Below, piece after piece: positions 1 to 24,721 of a stretch of DNA of 64,000 bases. The notes beneath the pieces are model-generated. The model worked only from the letters and a program-made list of their open reading frames with translations, searched no databases and was not told where the DNA came from. Each line of letters begins with the position of its first letter. The first letter of the stretch is position 1. Source of the DNA: Dreissena polymorpha (lineage: Eukaryota > Mollusca > Bivalvia > Myida > Dreissenidae); NCBI RefSeq assembly GCF_020536995.1, contig NC_068359.1, positions 75,929,116 through 75,993,115 of the forward strand, in the 5' to 3' direction. Made by a program: the position numbers and the translations under genes.

Positions 1-12968
<12,968 letters not shown>

Positions 12969-13006
12969 CTGGAAATGAAAAGGTTGTGTCAACAAAGATT
13001 GGTGTC

Positions 13007-13243
13007 GCGTTCTGAGAAAACTGGGCATAATGCATGAGCGTAAAGTGTCGTCCCAGATTAGCCTGTGCAGTCCGCACAGGCTAATCAGAGACGACACTTT
13101 CCGCTTTACTGGGATTTTTAGTTTCAAGGAAGTCCCTCCTTACCGAAAATCAAGTTTAGGCGGAAAGTGTCGTCCCTGACTGCACAGGCTTATCTTGGAT
13201 GACACTTTACGCACATGCATTAAGCCCAGTTTTCTCAAAATAT
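13007..13243. repeat. Palindromic MITE (GTGTCGTCCC family), intact
   Basis: Both halves are present and each is itself palindromic: AAGTGTCGTCCCAGATTAGC with its inverse GAGACGACACTTTCCGC, then GGCGGAAAGTGTCGTCCCTG with GATGACACTTTACGCACATG. It lies just upstream of the exon at 12879-12968. Confidence 0.88.
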
Positions 13244-13382
13244 TGTATCCGCCCAGCGAACTGGGGGCTTCGGGTTTGATCTAAACTTTGGGAGCATTCT
13301 TTCAATCTCCCCGCCATACACGAAGTACTTGTTCTACTCAAGAAACCCACTGAATAAGCGTCTCGAAAAAGTAAATACGTTT

Positions 13383-13597
13383 AACCCATTTATGCCTAGC
13401 GTCTAGATAACAGGCCTTGGCAAACAGCGTAGACACAGATGATGCGGCGTCTCATAAGGGCATGCGCTGTTTGCTTAAAGGAATTTCTGTAGGAAATATT
13501 CTAAATATGGAAATAAATATACGAGACATCCCTAATTTCAGAATTAAATTGATCCAATTTAGAAGGATGGGAGAGTCCACTAGGCATAAATGGGTTA
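13383..13597. mobile_element. piggyBac-like MITE, TTAACCCATTTATGCC family (copy 2)
   Basis: Ends CCCATTTATGCCTAG and CTAGGCATAAATGGG form a perfect inverted repeat, with TTAA on both sides. The central palindrome is partly lost (GATGATGCGGCGTCTCAT remains). Confidence 0.88.
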
Positions 13598-13813
13598 AAC
13601 ACAAATGTGTTGCGGATACGCATACAGATCTATTTCTGGTCGTTGCAAAAGTAGGAACGCCGCTGCAGTCTAGGACCCTACTTATCAAAGATCTGACGAC
13701 AAAATTCAATAACCGCTTAAATGTTAGTCGACCAAAATTAGGCATGTATTGCCAAAATAATGAACATTTTAAAGATATCGATGAAATTAAAACAATTGAT
13801 AGAATTTAAGACG

Positions 13814-14025
13814 GGTGTAGGGCGCGTGGCCAAGTCACTTAAACACTATCATTTTGTCATAAAACAATATTTATTATCATATTGACAAAAAAAAAATATT
13901 TTTTTTTTCTAATATCATTTCAGAAAAAAATATTTTTAGAATATTTGTTTTGGTCAATATGATAAAAAATGTTGTTTTATGACAAATTGATAGTGTTAAA
14001 GTGACTTGGCCACACGCCCTACACC
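13814..14025. mobile_element. Foldback MITE with ~80-bp arms
   Basis: Starts GGTGTAGGGCGCGTGGCC and ends GGCCACACGCCCTACACC. The arms pair for about 80 bp (13814-13890 with 13945-14025), through AAGTCACTTAAACACTATCA and its inverse, around an A/T-rich loop. Confidence 0.9.
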
Positions 14026-14251
14026 TGTGGAATTAAATAGTCATAGATTTTGAACAAATCAATAATTCTTATTTCAAAATTATATCTCAGTTTAAATATG
14101 TCGTACGATGTTAACAAAGAAGTAGTCGAGGACTTATGCCTCTTTGCTTGTTGATCACTATACCGACTCCAGGTAGCGTTTAAGTTGAGTACTCCGGCGC
14201 CATCCGGCCACATTCACAAAACAGCACGACATTTCAATAAAATAAGTTTAA

Positions 14252-14274
14252 AGGGGCCTTTTCACAGATTTTGG
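14252..14274 (+). mobile_element. Left-end stub of tRNA-bearing TTAA MITE
   Basis: TTAA (14248-14251) is followed by AGGGGCCTTTTCACAGATTTTGG, identical to the left end of the ~509-bp MITE. The sequence then switches directly into the 45-bp satellite. No matching right end is present. Confidence 0.75.
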
Positions 14275-15656
14275 CTCATGGGTGGGACGCGCTTGCGGTC
14301 GGTGCGGTCCTTTAACTATCTCATGGGTGGGACACTCTCGTGCTCGGTGTGGTCCTCTAACTATATCATGGGTGGGACGCGCTCGCAGTCGGTGCGGTCC
14401 TCTAAATATCTCATGGGTGGGACACGCTCGCGGTCGGTGCGGTCCTATAACTATCTCATGGGTGGGACGCGCTCGCGGTCGGTGCGGTCCTCTAACTATC
14501 TCATGGGTGGGACGCGCTCGCGGTCGGTGTGGTCCTCTAACCATCTCATGGGTGGGACACGCTCGTGGTCGGTGCGGTCCACTAACTATCTCATGGATGG
14601 GACGCGCTCGCTGTCGGTGCGGTCCATTAACTATCTCATGGGTGGGACACGCTCGCGGTCGGTGCGGTCCTATAACTATCTCATGGGTGGGACGCGCTCG
14701 CGGTCGGTGCGGTCCTCTAACTATCTCATGGGTGGGACGCGCTTGGGGTCGGTGTGGTCCTCTAACTATCTCATGGGCGGGACGCGCTCGCGGTCGGTGC
14801 GGTCCTCTAACTATCTCATGGGTGGGACGCGCTCGCGATATGTGCGGTCCTCTAACTAGCTCATGGGTGGGACACGCTCGCGTTCGGTGTTTTCCTCTAG
14901 CTATCTCATGGGTGGGACGCGCTCGCTGTCGGTGCAGTCCTCTAACTATCTCATGGATGGGACGCGCTATCGGTCGGTGTGGTCCTCTAACTACCTCATG
15001 GTTGGGACGCGCTCGCGGTCGGTGCGGTCCTCTAACTATATCATGGGTGGGACGCGCTCGCGGTCGGCGCGGTCCTATAGCTATCTCATGAGTGGGACGC
15101 GCTCGCGGTCGGTGTGGTCCTCTAGCTATCTCATGGGTGGGACGCGCTCGCAGTCGGTGTGGTCCTCTAACTATCTCATGGGTGGGACGCGCTCGCGGTC
15201 GGTGCGGTCCTCTAACTAGCTCATAGGTGTGACACGCTCGCGGTCGATGTGGTCTTCTAGCTATCTTCTGGGTGGGACGCGCTCGCGGTCGGTGTGGTCC
15301 TCTAACTAGCTCATAGGTGGGACACGCTCGCGGTCGGTGTGGTCATCTTAAACTATTTCATTCGTGGGACGCGCTTGCAATCGGTGTGGTCCTCTAACTA
15401 TCTCATGGGCGGGACTTGCTCGCGGTCGGTGCGGTCCTCTAACTAGCTGATAGGTGGGACACGCTCGCGGTCGGTGTGGTCCTCTTAAACTATGTCATGG
15501 GTGGGACTCGCTTGCGGTCGGTGTGGTCCTCTTAAACTATCTCATGGGTGGCACACGCTCGCGGTCGGTGTGGTCCTCTAACTATCTCATGGGCGGGACT
15601 CGCTCGCGGTCGGTGTGGTCCTCTCAAACTATCCCATGGAAGGGACGCGCTCACGA
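14275..15656. repeat. 45-bp satellite array
   Basis: About 30 units of a 45-bp monomer (ctcatgggtgggacgcgctc, gcggtcggtgcggtcctcta, actat), GC-rich against an AT-rich background. Units differ by scattered substitutions and a few 1-2-bp insertions after about 15345. The period is divisible by three and the monomer lacks stops in several frames, which gives long but probably meaningless open frames on both strands. Confidence 0.97.
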
Positions 15657-15659
15657 TCG

Positions 15660-15840
15660 GGGTCCGGAGGCAATTATGATCTTTTGTAGAGCCTCCACCT
15701 GTCTGTACAGCTTCCCCTGCAGACTCACATGTTCTGGCCACATACATAGAGGTTGGGGCTCCCTGTTTTCCTCGAGGATGTTTTCAGCCGTTTGGTCGCC
15801 TTCTTCACAGGGGAACGAAACGAGTTGGAATCGATTGTAT
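15660..15840 (-). other. Possible exon next to the 45-bp satellite
   Basis: On the minus strand a complex, non-repetitive open stretch encodes FQLVSFPCEEGDQTAENILE, ENREPQPLCMWPEHVSLQG and KLYRQVEALQKIIIASGPRS, then stops at the satellite edge. Donor-like GTATGT and GTGAGT sites lie within it. The GTATGT site would end in phase 1, which the exon at 12968 needs, but no good acceptor or start was found and no homology is recognised. Confidence 0.25.
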
Positions 15841-15867
15841 ATGTGGTGGTTCGGGCTATTGTGTCTT

Positions 15868-15942
15868 GCGGACTGCACTGGCCAATCTTGGACGACACTT
15901 AACGCACATGCATGACACCTCATTTTTCGACAGCGAGGCTCA
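15868..15942. repeat. Palindromic MITE tail fragment
   Basis: GCGGACTGCACTGGCCAATC, GGACGACACTTAACGCACATG and GAGGCTCATTTA match the right end of the GTGTCGTCCC family. Confidence 0.7.
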
Positions 15943-16124
15943 TTTAATCAGATCATCGCTGGCTGGGAGATTCGATTCAGGAAGCTTTACGAAAAACTAT
16001 TCTATCCCTGACTAGCTTACAAATATATGTTAAATATGTAGTGTAAAAAGTCTCATAATTAAAAAACGATTGTTCTCTGTGCATTTTGATGTCCCTATGG
16101 AATAAATGTTAGTTTTGTAAGTTT

Positions 16125-16144
16125 AATAATAAAATAATAATAAT

Positions 16145-16185
<41 letters not shown>

Positions 16186-16210
16186 TAATAATAATAATAA
16201 TAATAATAAA
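16125..16210. repeat. (TAA)n microsatellite
   Basis: An AT-rich triplet run of about 28 units with two interruptions (ttataa, gataat). No LINE 3' end was recognised beside it. Confidence 0.93.
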
Positions 16211-17110
16211 CTACTATAATATCTCCATAGGAGATAATTTAAAGAGAATAAGGATACCTTCTACTGCTACATATGTAATTCCTTGCAGGAATATAAATAA
16301 CCACACATTCATTTTACATATTATTGCATGACCGGTATTATCACACGTTTAATAATAAATCGTTTATATAAAACGCGTTTCATAATAAAAAAACAGTTGT
16401 TGCATTGACTATTTAAACTGTTTCAATACTTAAGTAAAGGCTTACTGATCAAATTACTGCTGCTTTTGTTTAAGCTGCATTGTTCCATACTCTACTCACA
16501 ATGAAAGGTAAAAGCGTGTGACATTCCGGGTCGCTTAATTTAAGCGACGCAATTTACTCAGACCGCAACCTACAATCGTATTCACCCCCTCTCTCCTGGG
16601 GAATTATGACAGACAGTTTATTCAGACTTATGCAAAGAAAGTTGTCTTAATACATAAATATACACATTATATTCTGTCACGTTACAACGAATAACAACAA
16701 ATCATTATATACCATAAACAGTAAATTACAAACAGAAATACAAATAAACACAATATATTGTAAGAACGCTAAAGTTCTATCGAGGGTCTTTTAACTAAAG
16801 CTTCTTTGATATATTTATTATTACCGTACATTAGAGATTAACCAGAAAATGCATACTTACATGCTCAGCAGGAATTCAATTATAAAATATACGAGAACTA
16901 TGAAGTCTGATAAATATACTTTTACATAATGATGCGTTATTGTGGACTCGTGTGTCCTTTTTGACGATGCTGGAACAGCATCGTCTAAGGTATGTTAACC
17001 ATCAAAAAATTCTTCACAATGGCGACCTATGTAAAAGACCGAGCCAGTCCGATTGAGATAACTCGATTTTTCAGTTACTTCCCTTGGGCATTCGATTCTC
17101 CTAGCAGAGT
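16211..17110. other. Unassigned AT-rich stretch
   Basis: No exon, repeat or RNA gene was recognised. A short frame from 17020 (MATYVKDRASPIEITRFFSY) runs 67 codons but shows no family resemblance and no clear splice sites. Confidence 0.5.
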
Positions 17111-17129
17111 TGTCATTCGTGTTTCAACA

Positions 17130-17455
17130 TTCAACAATGGCCGCCCCCATGAGAGTCTCGATTCAAAACATTCTTACGGCATAAATTGGCTTGTTTCGCT
17201 ATTTAGATGCTGTCATTTATGATATATGAATTATTTATTCACTAAATCTCCGCTAATGACAACAATGGATGGAATTCGAAGGATATATTCGATGTGAATG
17301 GATCACTTTCTACAACAATGGCCTCGCCCATGAGAGACTTTATAACACTCGTCTCAAAACTTTCTTACAGCTTAAATCGGCTTGTTTCGCTATTTAGTAA
17401 TGCAGCAAATAATGGAATTCGAAGGATATATTCAATGTGAATGAAGCACTTTCTG
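17130..17455. repeat. Tandem duplication of a ~160-bp module with AACAATGGCC
   Basis: Unit 1 (17130-17310) and unit 2 (17311-17455) share AACAATGGCC, CCCATGAGAG, CTTACGGCATAAATTGGCTT (unit 2 CTTACAGCTTAAATCGGCTT), TGTTTCGCTATTTAG and GGAATTCGAAGGATATATTC. Unit 1 carries about 35 extra bases. Its origin is unknown. Confidence 0.75.
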
Positions 17456-17805
17456 GATCTCGACAGCTTGACAAGGCAAACTGGCATACTGATGATACTG
17501 GTAATTTTAGTTATTAATTTAATTCACATTTTGCTTTATTAATTTTGTTCGAGCATTTTGCGACTTATTGAATGGCTATGATACCCGAAATCAACATGTC
17601 GTATGGGATTTGCATATCACCAAGCTGCCCTGAAATACAACATTGATTACAAACTCTTTAATCAAATTACTGGTTTGTATGAATTCTTTCTTCTTTCTAT
17701 TTAATGTTGTTGTTATCATTATAGTCCAAAAAATTAGACGTAATTTACCGTTTAGTCCATGTATATCGACCTCATATTTATAGGAGTAGATATTAATTCT
17801 GTTAA

Positions 17806-18293
17806 AGAAGCCTTTTCACAGATTTTGACATGTTTTGAAGTTAGTCATTAAATGCTTTATATTGATAAATGTAAAAATAGGATCTTAAAAGCTCCAGTTA
17901 AAAATCCAGAATAAAATTCTTTAAAAAAAAAAGTAGTCCGCAGCAGGGCTCAAACCAGTGACCCCTGCAGTCCTGGAGTAAAAACGCATTAGCCTGCTCA
18001 ACTATTCTGCCAAGTATAAATGGTTGACGTATTTTATACCTAATATAAGCAATCTTCGTAGTTTCACACAATTAATCAACAACAACATATCTCTCCAAAT
18101 TATTCAATCGTTTCGCGTTGCAACGCTTTATAATTTTTAAATCGTTAAAAGATGCATATAATGGCTATATTAGACCATGATAAATGTTCAGTAATACTGT
18201 TTCCTAAAAATAACATAACTAAAACGAAAATTTGCGAATCCGATACAACTTTTTTCAAATTTTGTCAATTTACCAAAACATGAAAAGATCCCT
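17806..18293 (+). mobile_element. tRNA-bearing TTAA MITE, diverged copy
   Basis: Flanked by TTAA (17802-17805, 18294-18297). 488 bp, the shortest of the complete copies. It lacks the repeated CCTGCCAGAGTCC segment in the tRNA-like region. It abuts the next MITE with only a few bases between. Confidence 0.85.
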
Positions 18294-18300
18294 TTAAAGT

Positions 18301-18750
18301 TAAAGTGATAGAATGGGCATTTTGCACTGTTGAATTGAGATGAAAAGAATTAACAGATCAAAAGAGTAAGTTAAATTGTGGTTACTGATCAATTTTCTGC
18401 AACTCATCTTGCTACCAGTTGTTTATAAAAATATATTTTATATTCGATATTCTTACGTGACCCACCCAGTCCTGTAAGCCGAAATGATCCGTAAAACAAA
18501 AATGTGTCTTTGTGTCGTATGAACGAATCTGCACTAAAACTAAATTTAGGTTCAAAACGTACATGCATGATCATTTGTCAAATGAAAGTACGGTCGATAT
18601 TGAAATGCATTATTTTTCTCTTTCCGGAATATGGTTTTAGTATGTTGATGCTGCATTAACATATAAGTGAATATGAAGTGCAAACACCAACAATAAACAA
18701 CGGTTGCGATAGACACCTTTAAACTGTTAGATGCCCATAATATCACTTTA
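18301..18750. mobile_element. MITE with TAAAGTGAT ends (copy 2)
   Basis: Colinear with 7189-7640 along its full length. Ends TAAAGTGATAGAATGGGCAT and ATGCCCATAATATCACTTTA form an inverted repeat. Inserted directly beside the tRNA-bearing MITE at 17806-18293. Confidence 0.87.
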
Positions 18751-18959
18751 AATGAACTGTATACCAGTTAAAGAGACATTAAGGCGATTGTGGCCAAATA
18801 AGATCCAGTTCAGCCTGCAGTTGCTTGAAAGCTGTTTGCTTAAGAGCGGTTTTCTAACACTGACAAATAGTTTGATTGGATACTGATTAGACTGCCCTTT
18901 TCCTGTGACCTGGCTAATTAAATTCAGAAGCCTGGCAACAGTTTAACGTTAACTTCTAC

Positions 18960-19168
18960 TTCGTACTTCCTACAGTAAATTGCTGACTATTACAGGAAGG
19001 CCTATTATAGGCAGATGTGGACATTGTCGAGTCCGTTTCCTGGGAAGAACCAGTACTCGGTATCTGTGAAGGAGATAATGAGATTGCTCCCCGAGTAGGG
19101 AGCAAACCCACGAACCCCCGATCGCTAGGCGGACACCACATCCACTACACCACCGCGACCTTAATGTT
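18960..19168 (-). mobile_element. tRNA-derived SINE-like copy
   Basis: The minus strand begins GGTCGCGGTGGTGTAGTGGA, which contains a box A-like TGGTGTAGTGG. A box B-like region (GGTTCGTGGGTTTGCTCCC) follows, then AGTACTGGTTCTTCCCAGG and GAAACGGACTCGACAATGTC. This layout is common for bivalve tRNA-derived SINEs. Exact ends are uncertain. Confidence 0.65.
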
Positions 19169-19429
19169 ACCAATGTGTCAGACCAGGGCCTGGATTTTGA
19201 AATCTAGGACATGCATGGTCAGAAGATGTCTTTTAAGATTATACATTTTTTCAGACACATACAAATGCATACAAATATAAATAGTTAAATGCACTAAGTC
19301 AGAAGGCATTTGACTTCGGCTGCTGCCTTGGCCATACCAGGTGTTTCGGATGCAATAGTTTGATGGACTCACTACTTGGATGTGTAGTTACATTATTTAC
19401 AGTATATCAAACAGTATAGTGTATTATTA

Positions 19430-21050
19430 TGCCCCCCTTCGAAGAAGAGAGGGTATATTGTTTTGCACATGTCGGTCCGTATGTCCGTCCACCAGATGGT
19501 AGTCTGATGATAACTCAAGAACGCTTATGCCTAGGATCATGAAACTTCATGTGTACATTGATCATGACTCGCAGATGACCACTATTGATTTTGAGGTCAC
19601 TAGGACAAAGGTCAAGGTCATGGTGACCCGAAATAGTAAGACGGTTTCCGGATGATAAAACTCAAGAACGCTTATGCCTAGGATCATGAAACTTCAAAGG
19701 TTCATTGATCATGACTCGCAGATGAACCCTATTGATTTTCAGGTTACAAGGTGTGAGGTCAAGGTCACGGTGACCCGAAATAGTAAAATGATTTCCGGAT
19801 GAAAACTAAAGAACGCTTATGCCTAGGATCATGAAACTTCATAGATACATTGATCATGACTCGCAGAGGACCCCTTTTGAGGTCACTAGGTCGAAGGTCA
19901 AGGTCACGGTGATCCGAAATAGTTAAATGGTTTCCGGATGATAATTCAAGAACGCTTATGCCTAGGATCATGAAACTTCATAGATACATTGATCATGACT
20001 GGCAGATGAACCCTATTGATTTTTAGGTCACTAGATAAAAGGGTAAGGTCACAGTGACTAGAATGCTTACGTCTAGGATCATGAAACTTCATAGGTACAT
20101 TTATCATGACTTGCAGATTACCCCTATTAAAGTGGCCTCTTCACAGATTTTGGCATTTTTTAACTTATTCATTAAATGCTTTATATTGATAAATGTAAAC
20201 ATTGGATCGTAAAAGCTCCAGTAAAAAATCAAGAATAAAATTAAAAAAAGGAAAAGAACATTGCCCGGAGCAGGTTTCGAACCAGTAATCCCTGGAGTCC
20301 TGCCAGAGTCCTGAAGTAAAAACGCTTTAGCCTACTGAGCTATTCCGCCGAGTACACATACTGCACGTATTTTATACTTTATATAAGCAATCTTCGTAGT
20401 TATACAAAATTTAACGACAAAAACAGAACTCTCCAAATTATTCAATCGTTTCGCGTTGCAACGCTTTATAATCTTTAGGTTTTATAATCGTCAATAGATG
20501 CATATAATGGCTATATTAAAGCATGGTAAATGTTCAGTATTACTGTTTCCTCACAAATATCATAACTTACACGAAAATTTGCGAATCTGAAACAACTTTT
20601 TTCAATTTTGTCAATTTACCAAAGCGTGAAAAGATCTCTTTAATGTTTAGGTCACTATGTCAAAGTTCAAGGTCAAAATGACTCAAAACAGTAAAATAGT
20701 ATCCGGATGATAACTCAAAAATGCTTACGCCTAGGACCATTAATCTTCATAGGTACATTGATCATAACTGGTATATAACCCTTATTGATTTTCAGGTCAC
20801 TTGGTCAAAGGTCAAGGTCACAGTGACTCATAACAGTAAAAAGGTTTCCTGATGATAACTCAAGAATAGTAAGGCCTAGGATTATGAAACTTCATAGGTA
20901 AATTGATCATGACTGGCAGATGATCCCTATTGGTTTTCAGGTCACTAGGTCAAAGGTCAAGTTCACAGTGACAAAAAATGTATTCACACAATGGCTAACA
21001 CTACAACTGACAGTCCATATGGGGGTATGCATGTTTTACAAACAGCCCTT
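19430..21050. repeat. ~147-bp bivalve tandem repeat array
   Basis: About seven diverged units, each with CTCAAGAACGCTTATGCCTA, GGATCATGAAACTTCATAGG, TACATTGATCATGACTCGCA and GGTCAAAGGTCAAGGTCA. Starts of successive units lie near 19508, 19655, 19802, 19938, 20055, 20703 and 20850. The array is interrupted by a MITE at 20131-20638. Confidence 0.9.
20131..20638 (+). mobile_element. tRNA-bearing TTAA MITE inserted in the 147-bp array
   Basis: 508 bp with TTAA on both sides (20127-20130, 20639-20642). The array unit is interrupted at CCCCTATT and resumes at GTTTAGGTCAC, so the MITE came later. It shares private variants with the copy at 21764-22274. Confidence 0.92.
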
Positions 21051-21480
21051 GTTTGTCTTATGTTGGTGAATGTTCATCTTGGTCAATTCTAGGTTAAGTT
21101 TGAAAGCAGGTCATATGTGGTCCAGACTAGGTCAACAAACCAAATCACATAAGAGGTTAGTGAACACTCCAGAGGTCACATTTTCTTCCAGATCTTCATG
21201 AAAATTGGACAGAATGTTATCTCGATGAAATAAATGTTCAGTTTGAAAGTTGGTAGTTTGTCAAAAATTAGGTCATTAGGTCAAAATATAGAAAACTTCC
21301 TTTACCTTTCTACAGGTCACATTATCTTCCTGATTTTCATGAAAATTGCTTACATGTCCATCTTAATCAAATCAAAAGCTGAATTTGCAAGTTGGTCATG
21401 TGCAGGCTAAAGCTAGGTTACAACTTGGTCTAATCATGCACAAGTTTTGGACACTAAAGAAGGAGTTTTTGGGTGAGCGA
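21051..21480. repeat. Degenerate continuation of bivalve GGTCA-type repeats
   Basis: Several phrases recur (TTCATGAAAATTG, AGGTCA, AAGTTTGAAAG / AGTTTGAAAG, AGGTCACATT), suggesting old tandem units related to the previous array. No gene was seen. Confidence 0.5.
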
Positions 21481-21763
21481 TACAGGGCTATCTTGTTTTA
21501 AAACAGCCTGTAGTAAGAAAGGGAAGGTATTGTATTTGTTTAAAAGTAACATTTTATTGTTATTGGAAGTAACTGACCAATTATATGATGTCATAGTTTT
21601 GGTTATTTTGCTCACTTGTTATGATGTGACAAGGTGAGCTTTAGTCATCACTCTTTGTCTGTTGTATTTTATCCAAAGTTTATTGTGAACACATAAGATA
21701 TCATTTTACAATATAGAACAATATAGAAAGAGATGTTTACAGCAGAGTTTGACTCACAATTAA

Positions 21764-22274
21764 AGGGGCCTTTTCACAGATTTTGGCATTTTTTAACTTA
21801 TTCATTAAATGCTTTATATTGATAAATGTAAACATTGGATCGTAAAAGCTCCGGTAAAAAAATCAAGAATAAAATTAAAAAAAGGAAAAGAACATTGCCC
21901 GGAGCAGGTTTCGAACCAGTAATCCCTGGAGTCCTGCCAGAGTCCTGAAGTAAAAACGCTTTAGCCTACTGAGCTATTCCGCCGAGTACACATACTGCAC
22001 GTATTTTATACTTTATATAAGCAATCTTCGTAGTTATACAAAATTTAACGACAAAAACAGAACTCTCCAAATTATTCAATCGTTTCGCGTTGCAACGCTT
22101 TATAATCTTTAGGTTTTATAATCGTCAAAAGATGCATATAATGGCTATATAAAAGCATGGTAAATGTTCAGTATTACTGTTTCCTCACAAATATCATAAC
22201 TAACACGAAAATTTGCGAATCTGAAACAACTTTTTTCAATTTTGTCAATTTACCAAAAGCGTGAAAATATCCCT
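21764..22274 (+). mobile_element. tRNA-bearing TTAA MITE, full copy
   Basis: 511 bp with TTAA at 21760-21763 and 22275-22278. Nearly identical to the copy 1.6 kb upstream, including CAGTAATCCCTGG and GTTATACAAAATT. Confidence 0.92.
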
Positions 22275-22279
22275 TTAAA

Positions 22280-24490
22280 GAAATTCTTGAATATTCTAAT
22301 TTAAAGAATTTTCTTTATTCTTAGACTTAAGTCTAAGAATTGTTTGGTGAATACGGGCCCCGGTGAGCCACATTGTGCTGTTAAAGCTATCTGTGTATAG
22401 TATAGATTGTTACAAAACCTTGTTAATCAATAAAAATAAATGAAAAAAAATGGCTTTCTAAAATTTGTAGTCTTGGATGATACATTCCTCAACTTATAAT
22501 CTACGACAATCTTTTGAGAAGAAAAACAAAAATTTGACCATTATTATACCCCAACATACTGTGATTGGGGGCTAGCACAGGAATTCTCAATTATGTTCCT
22601 CGAAAAATAATGGGTTAGCATATTGTTGCTGTTTTATCCAGTTGTCTGGACCATTACTCCCAAAAGAATAGTTAGTTCAAATATGAGATATTTAGGTAAA
22701 TAAATCTCATTGAAGGGAGTGCAGTGTCCAAGAACGAAAACGATTGCACCACAACCATTAACTATTGACCTGCGGATAAATGACAAGCAATAAAAATTAC
22801 ACAATTGCGGTGATGTAGATTAACTTAAATGGATGCTTATTTATTTTATGCTTTCCGGTGATTTATACAGAAATATCAGTGAAATAAACTGGTATTTCAC
22901 TGTTTTAAATAGTGAAAAATAACAGTGAAAATATCGATATTTTTCGCTGTTTTTCTGTGAAAATCGATATTCCACCGAATCCAACAAATATCCTCTATAT
23001 ATCCATCCTCTTCAAAAGCATCGTCAAACCAGTACTTTCAGTACTTTAATTTATTGTAAATGTCATACCATGTTTCTAAGTACCAGCGAGTCACTTTTCA
23101 GTCGGAAAACATGCATTTTTTACACATTTTTTTCTTTAGATAAAATTAAGTTGCAAGAATTAAAACAAAAGGAAAACCCCTTTTTCAACAGACACCCATC
23201 ACACTCACGGGGTAAACAACAATGCAATGCAATTAAGGTGATAAACATATTATTTTGTTGGTAAATAAGCCTAATTCAATGTGTTGGCTATACATTTCTT
23301 TTTTTATGGCTATTTTTCTATATCATTACGTTGCAAAAATATTGTATTTGTTCAATTTTCTGGGACAGACGTGTCAATAAAATCCTTAAAATATCATATT
23401 TGTTTAACTTGAACGTAATCTATTTTCTCTTATAAATTTTCGATTCCGCGGTCATTCGCTGTTTGTTTGAGAATAGTTTCTCTCATGTAATAAATTCAAA
23501 ATGTTTACCAGTCATTCATGCATTAGAAAACGGGACAAACAAAATGAAAAATGATATACTTGTTCAACTGAGAACATTTTATCTGATAGCCTACAAACCA
23601 ATTTTGTTGTGCGTTAAAGTCTTAAACAAAATGGAATGCGTTCTGAAAATAAGTTCTCCTAATTAATCGAACGACCACGCGATTTAATATCTCAATTATC
23701 GATTATCAATAATCTACATAACAAGAATTTGAACATAATTCGTTATGTATATGACAAAAGTAACGTAAAATAGATAGCCACAGATTGCAGATTCGTGGTC
23801 GCTCAAGGCACAAAATGCGTTACAAATTAGTTATTAATTGTTAGTTTTTCTTTGGGTCCGAAAAAAGAAAAGAAAGATTCTGGAGCCAATTTCGCGTATA
23901 TGTTTCTTAATCATGTAACGCTCGAACGACTGTCTCAGATTTTTCATAAAAATAGCTTAGAAAATGAATAAAAGCAACGATATAACAACTTGTGTCGCTT
24001 TTGTGTGCTTCTCAAATCGAACCCTCAAACGCCCTTACGAGATTATATCGAGCCACGTGCCTGTGCCATGCAAAAAGATTTGGAGGTCTTGACAATGGTC
24101 GACTTTGTGTTATTTTAAATACCTTGGCCCGATTTCTCTGTAATTTTTAAACCTCCTTTAACATGATTAGCTTCAGCTGAATTAAAAATCGCAATTAACT
24201 TCATTAAAAAAACCTTATTATGAAAAATTTACGCGAACCAAGCATTATTACTTTTGGTAAAACACCATAAAATAAAAAAAAGTAATATAAATCAATGAAA
24301 TTATTAACGTGACCAGGCTTAATAAATATTGAGATTGTTTTCTCCAGTTGCTCAAATCGTTACCGCCCTGTTATAACAGCCTTTAACTTTAGGATTACGT
24401 TATTTATTTTAAAGTAAATGTAATGAATGAAAGGCGGTTATTAAAATTTTCGAATGCTTCTTGAAGTTGTATATTTTATATAAATTTAGT
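22280..24490. other. Long stretch without recognised genes
   Basis: AT-rich sequence. A short palindromic cluster with repeated CAGTGAAA and ATCGATATT lies at 22870-22975. No coding exon, RNA gene or known repeat could be supported. Confidence 0.5.
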
Positions 24491-24494
24491 TTTT

Positions 24495-24721
24495 AACCCA
24501 TTTGTGCCTAGCGTCTCGAAAAAAAAGGCCTTAACAAACAGCGTAGACCCAGATGAGACGCCACATGATGCGGCGTCTCAGGGTCTGCGCTGTTTGCTTA
24601 AAGGAATTTCTGTAGGAAATATTATAAATATAGAAATAAATATACTAGCCATTCCTAGTTTTGGAAATAAATTGATCCAATTAAGAAGGATGGGAGAGTC
24701 CACTAGGCATAAATGTGTTAA
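24495..24721. mobile_element. piggyBac-like MITE, TTAACCCATTTATGCC family (copy 3)
   Basis: Ends CCCATTTGTGCCTAG and CTAGGCATAAATGTG with TTAA outside both. Centre GATGAGACGCCACATGATGC, then GGCGTCTCAGGGTCTGCGC. Confidence 0.87.

Noticed and set aside
13417-13809. 130-codon plus-strand frame
   Set aside because: Its first two thirds lie in a piggyBac-like MITE and the rest shows no family resemblance.
14185-15219. Long Arg/Ser/Gly-rich frames
   Set aside because: They arise from the 45-bp satellite, are open in several frames and strands, and have no start or splice context.
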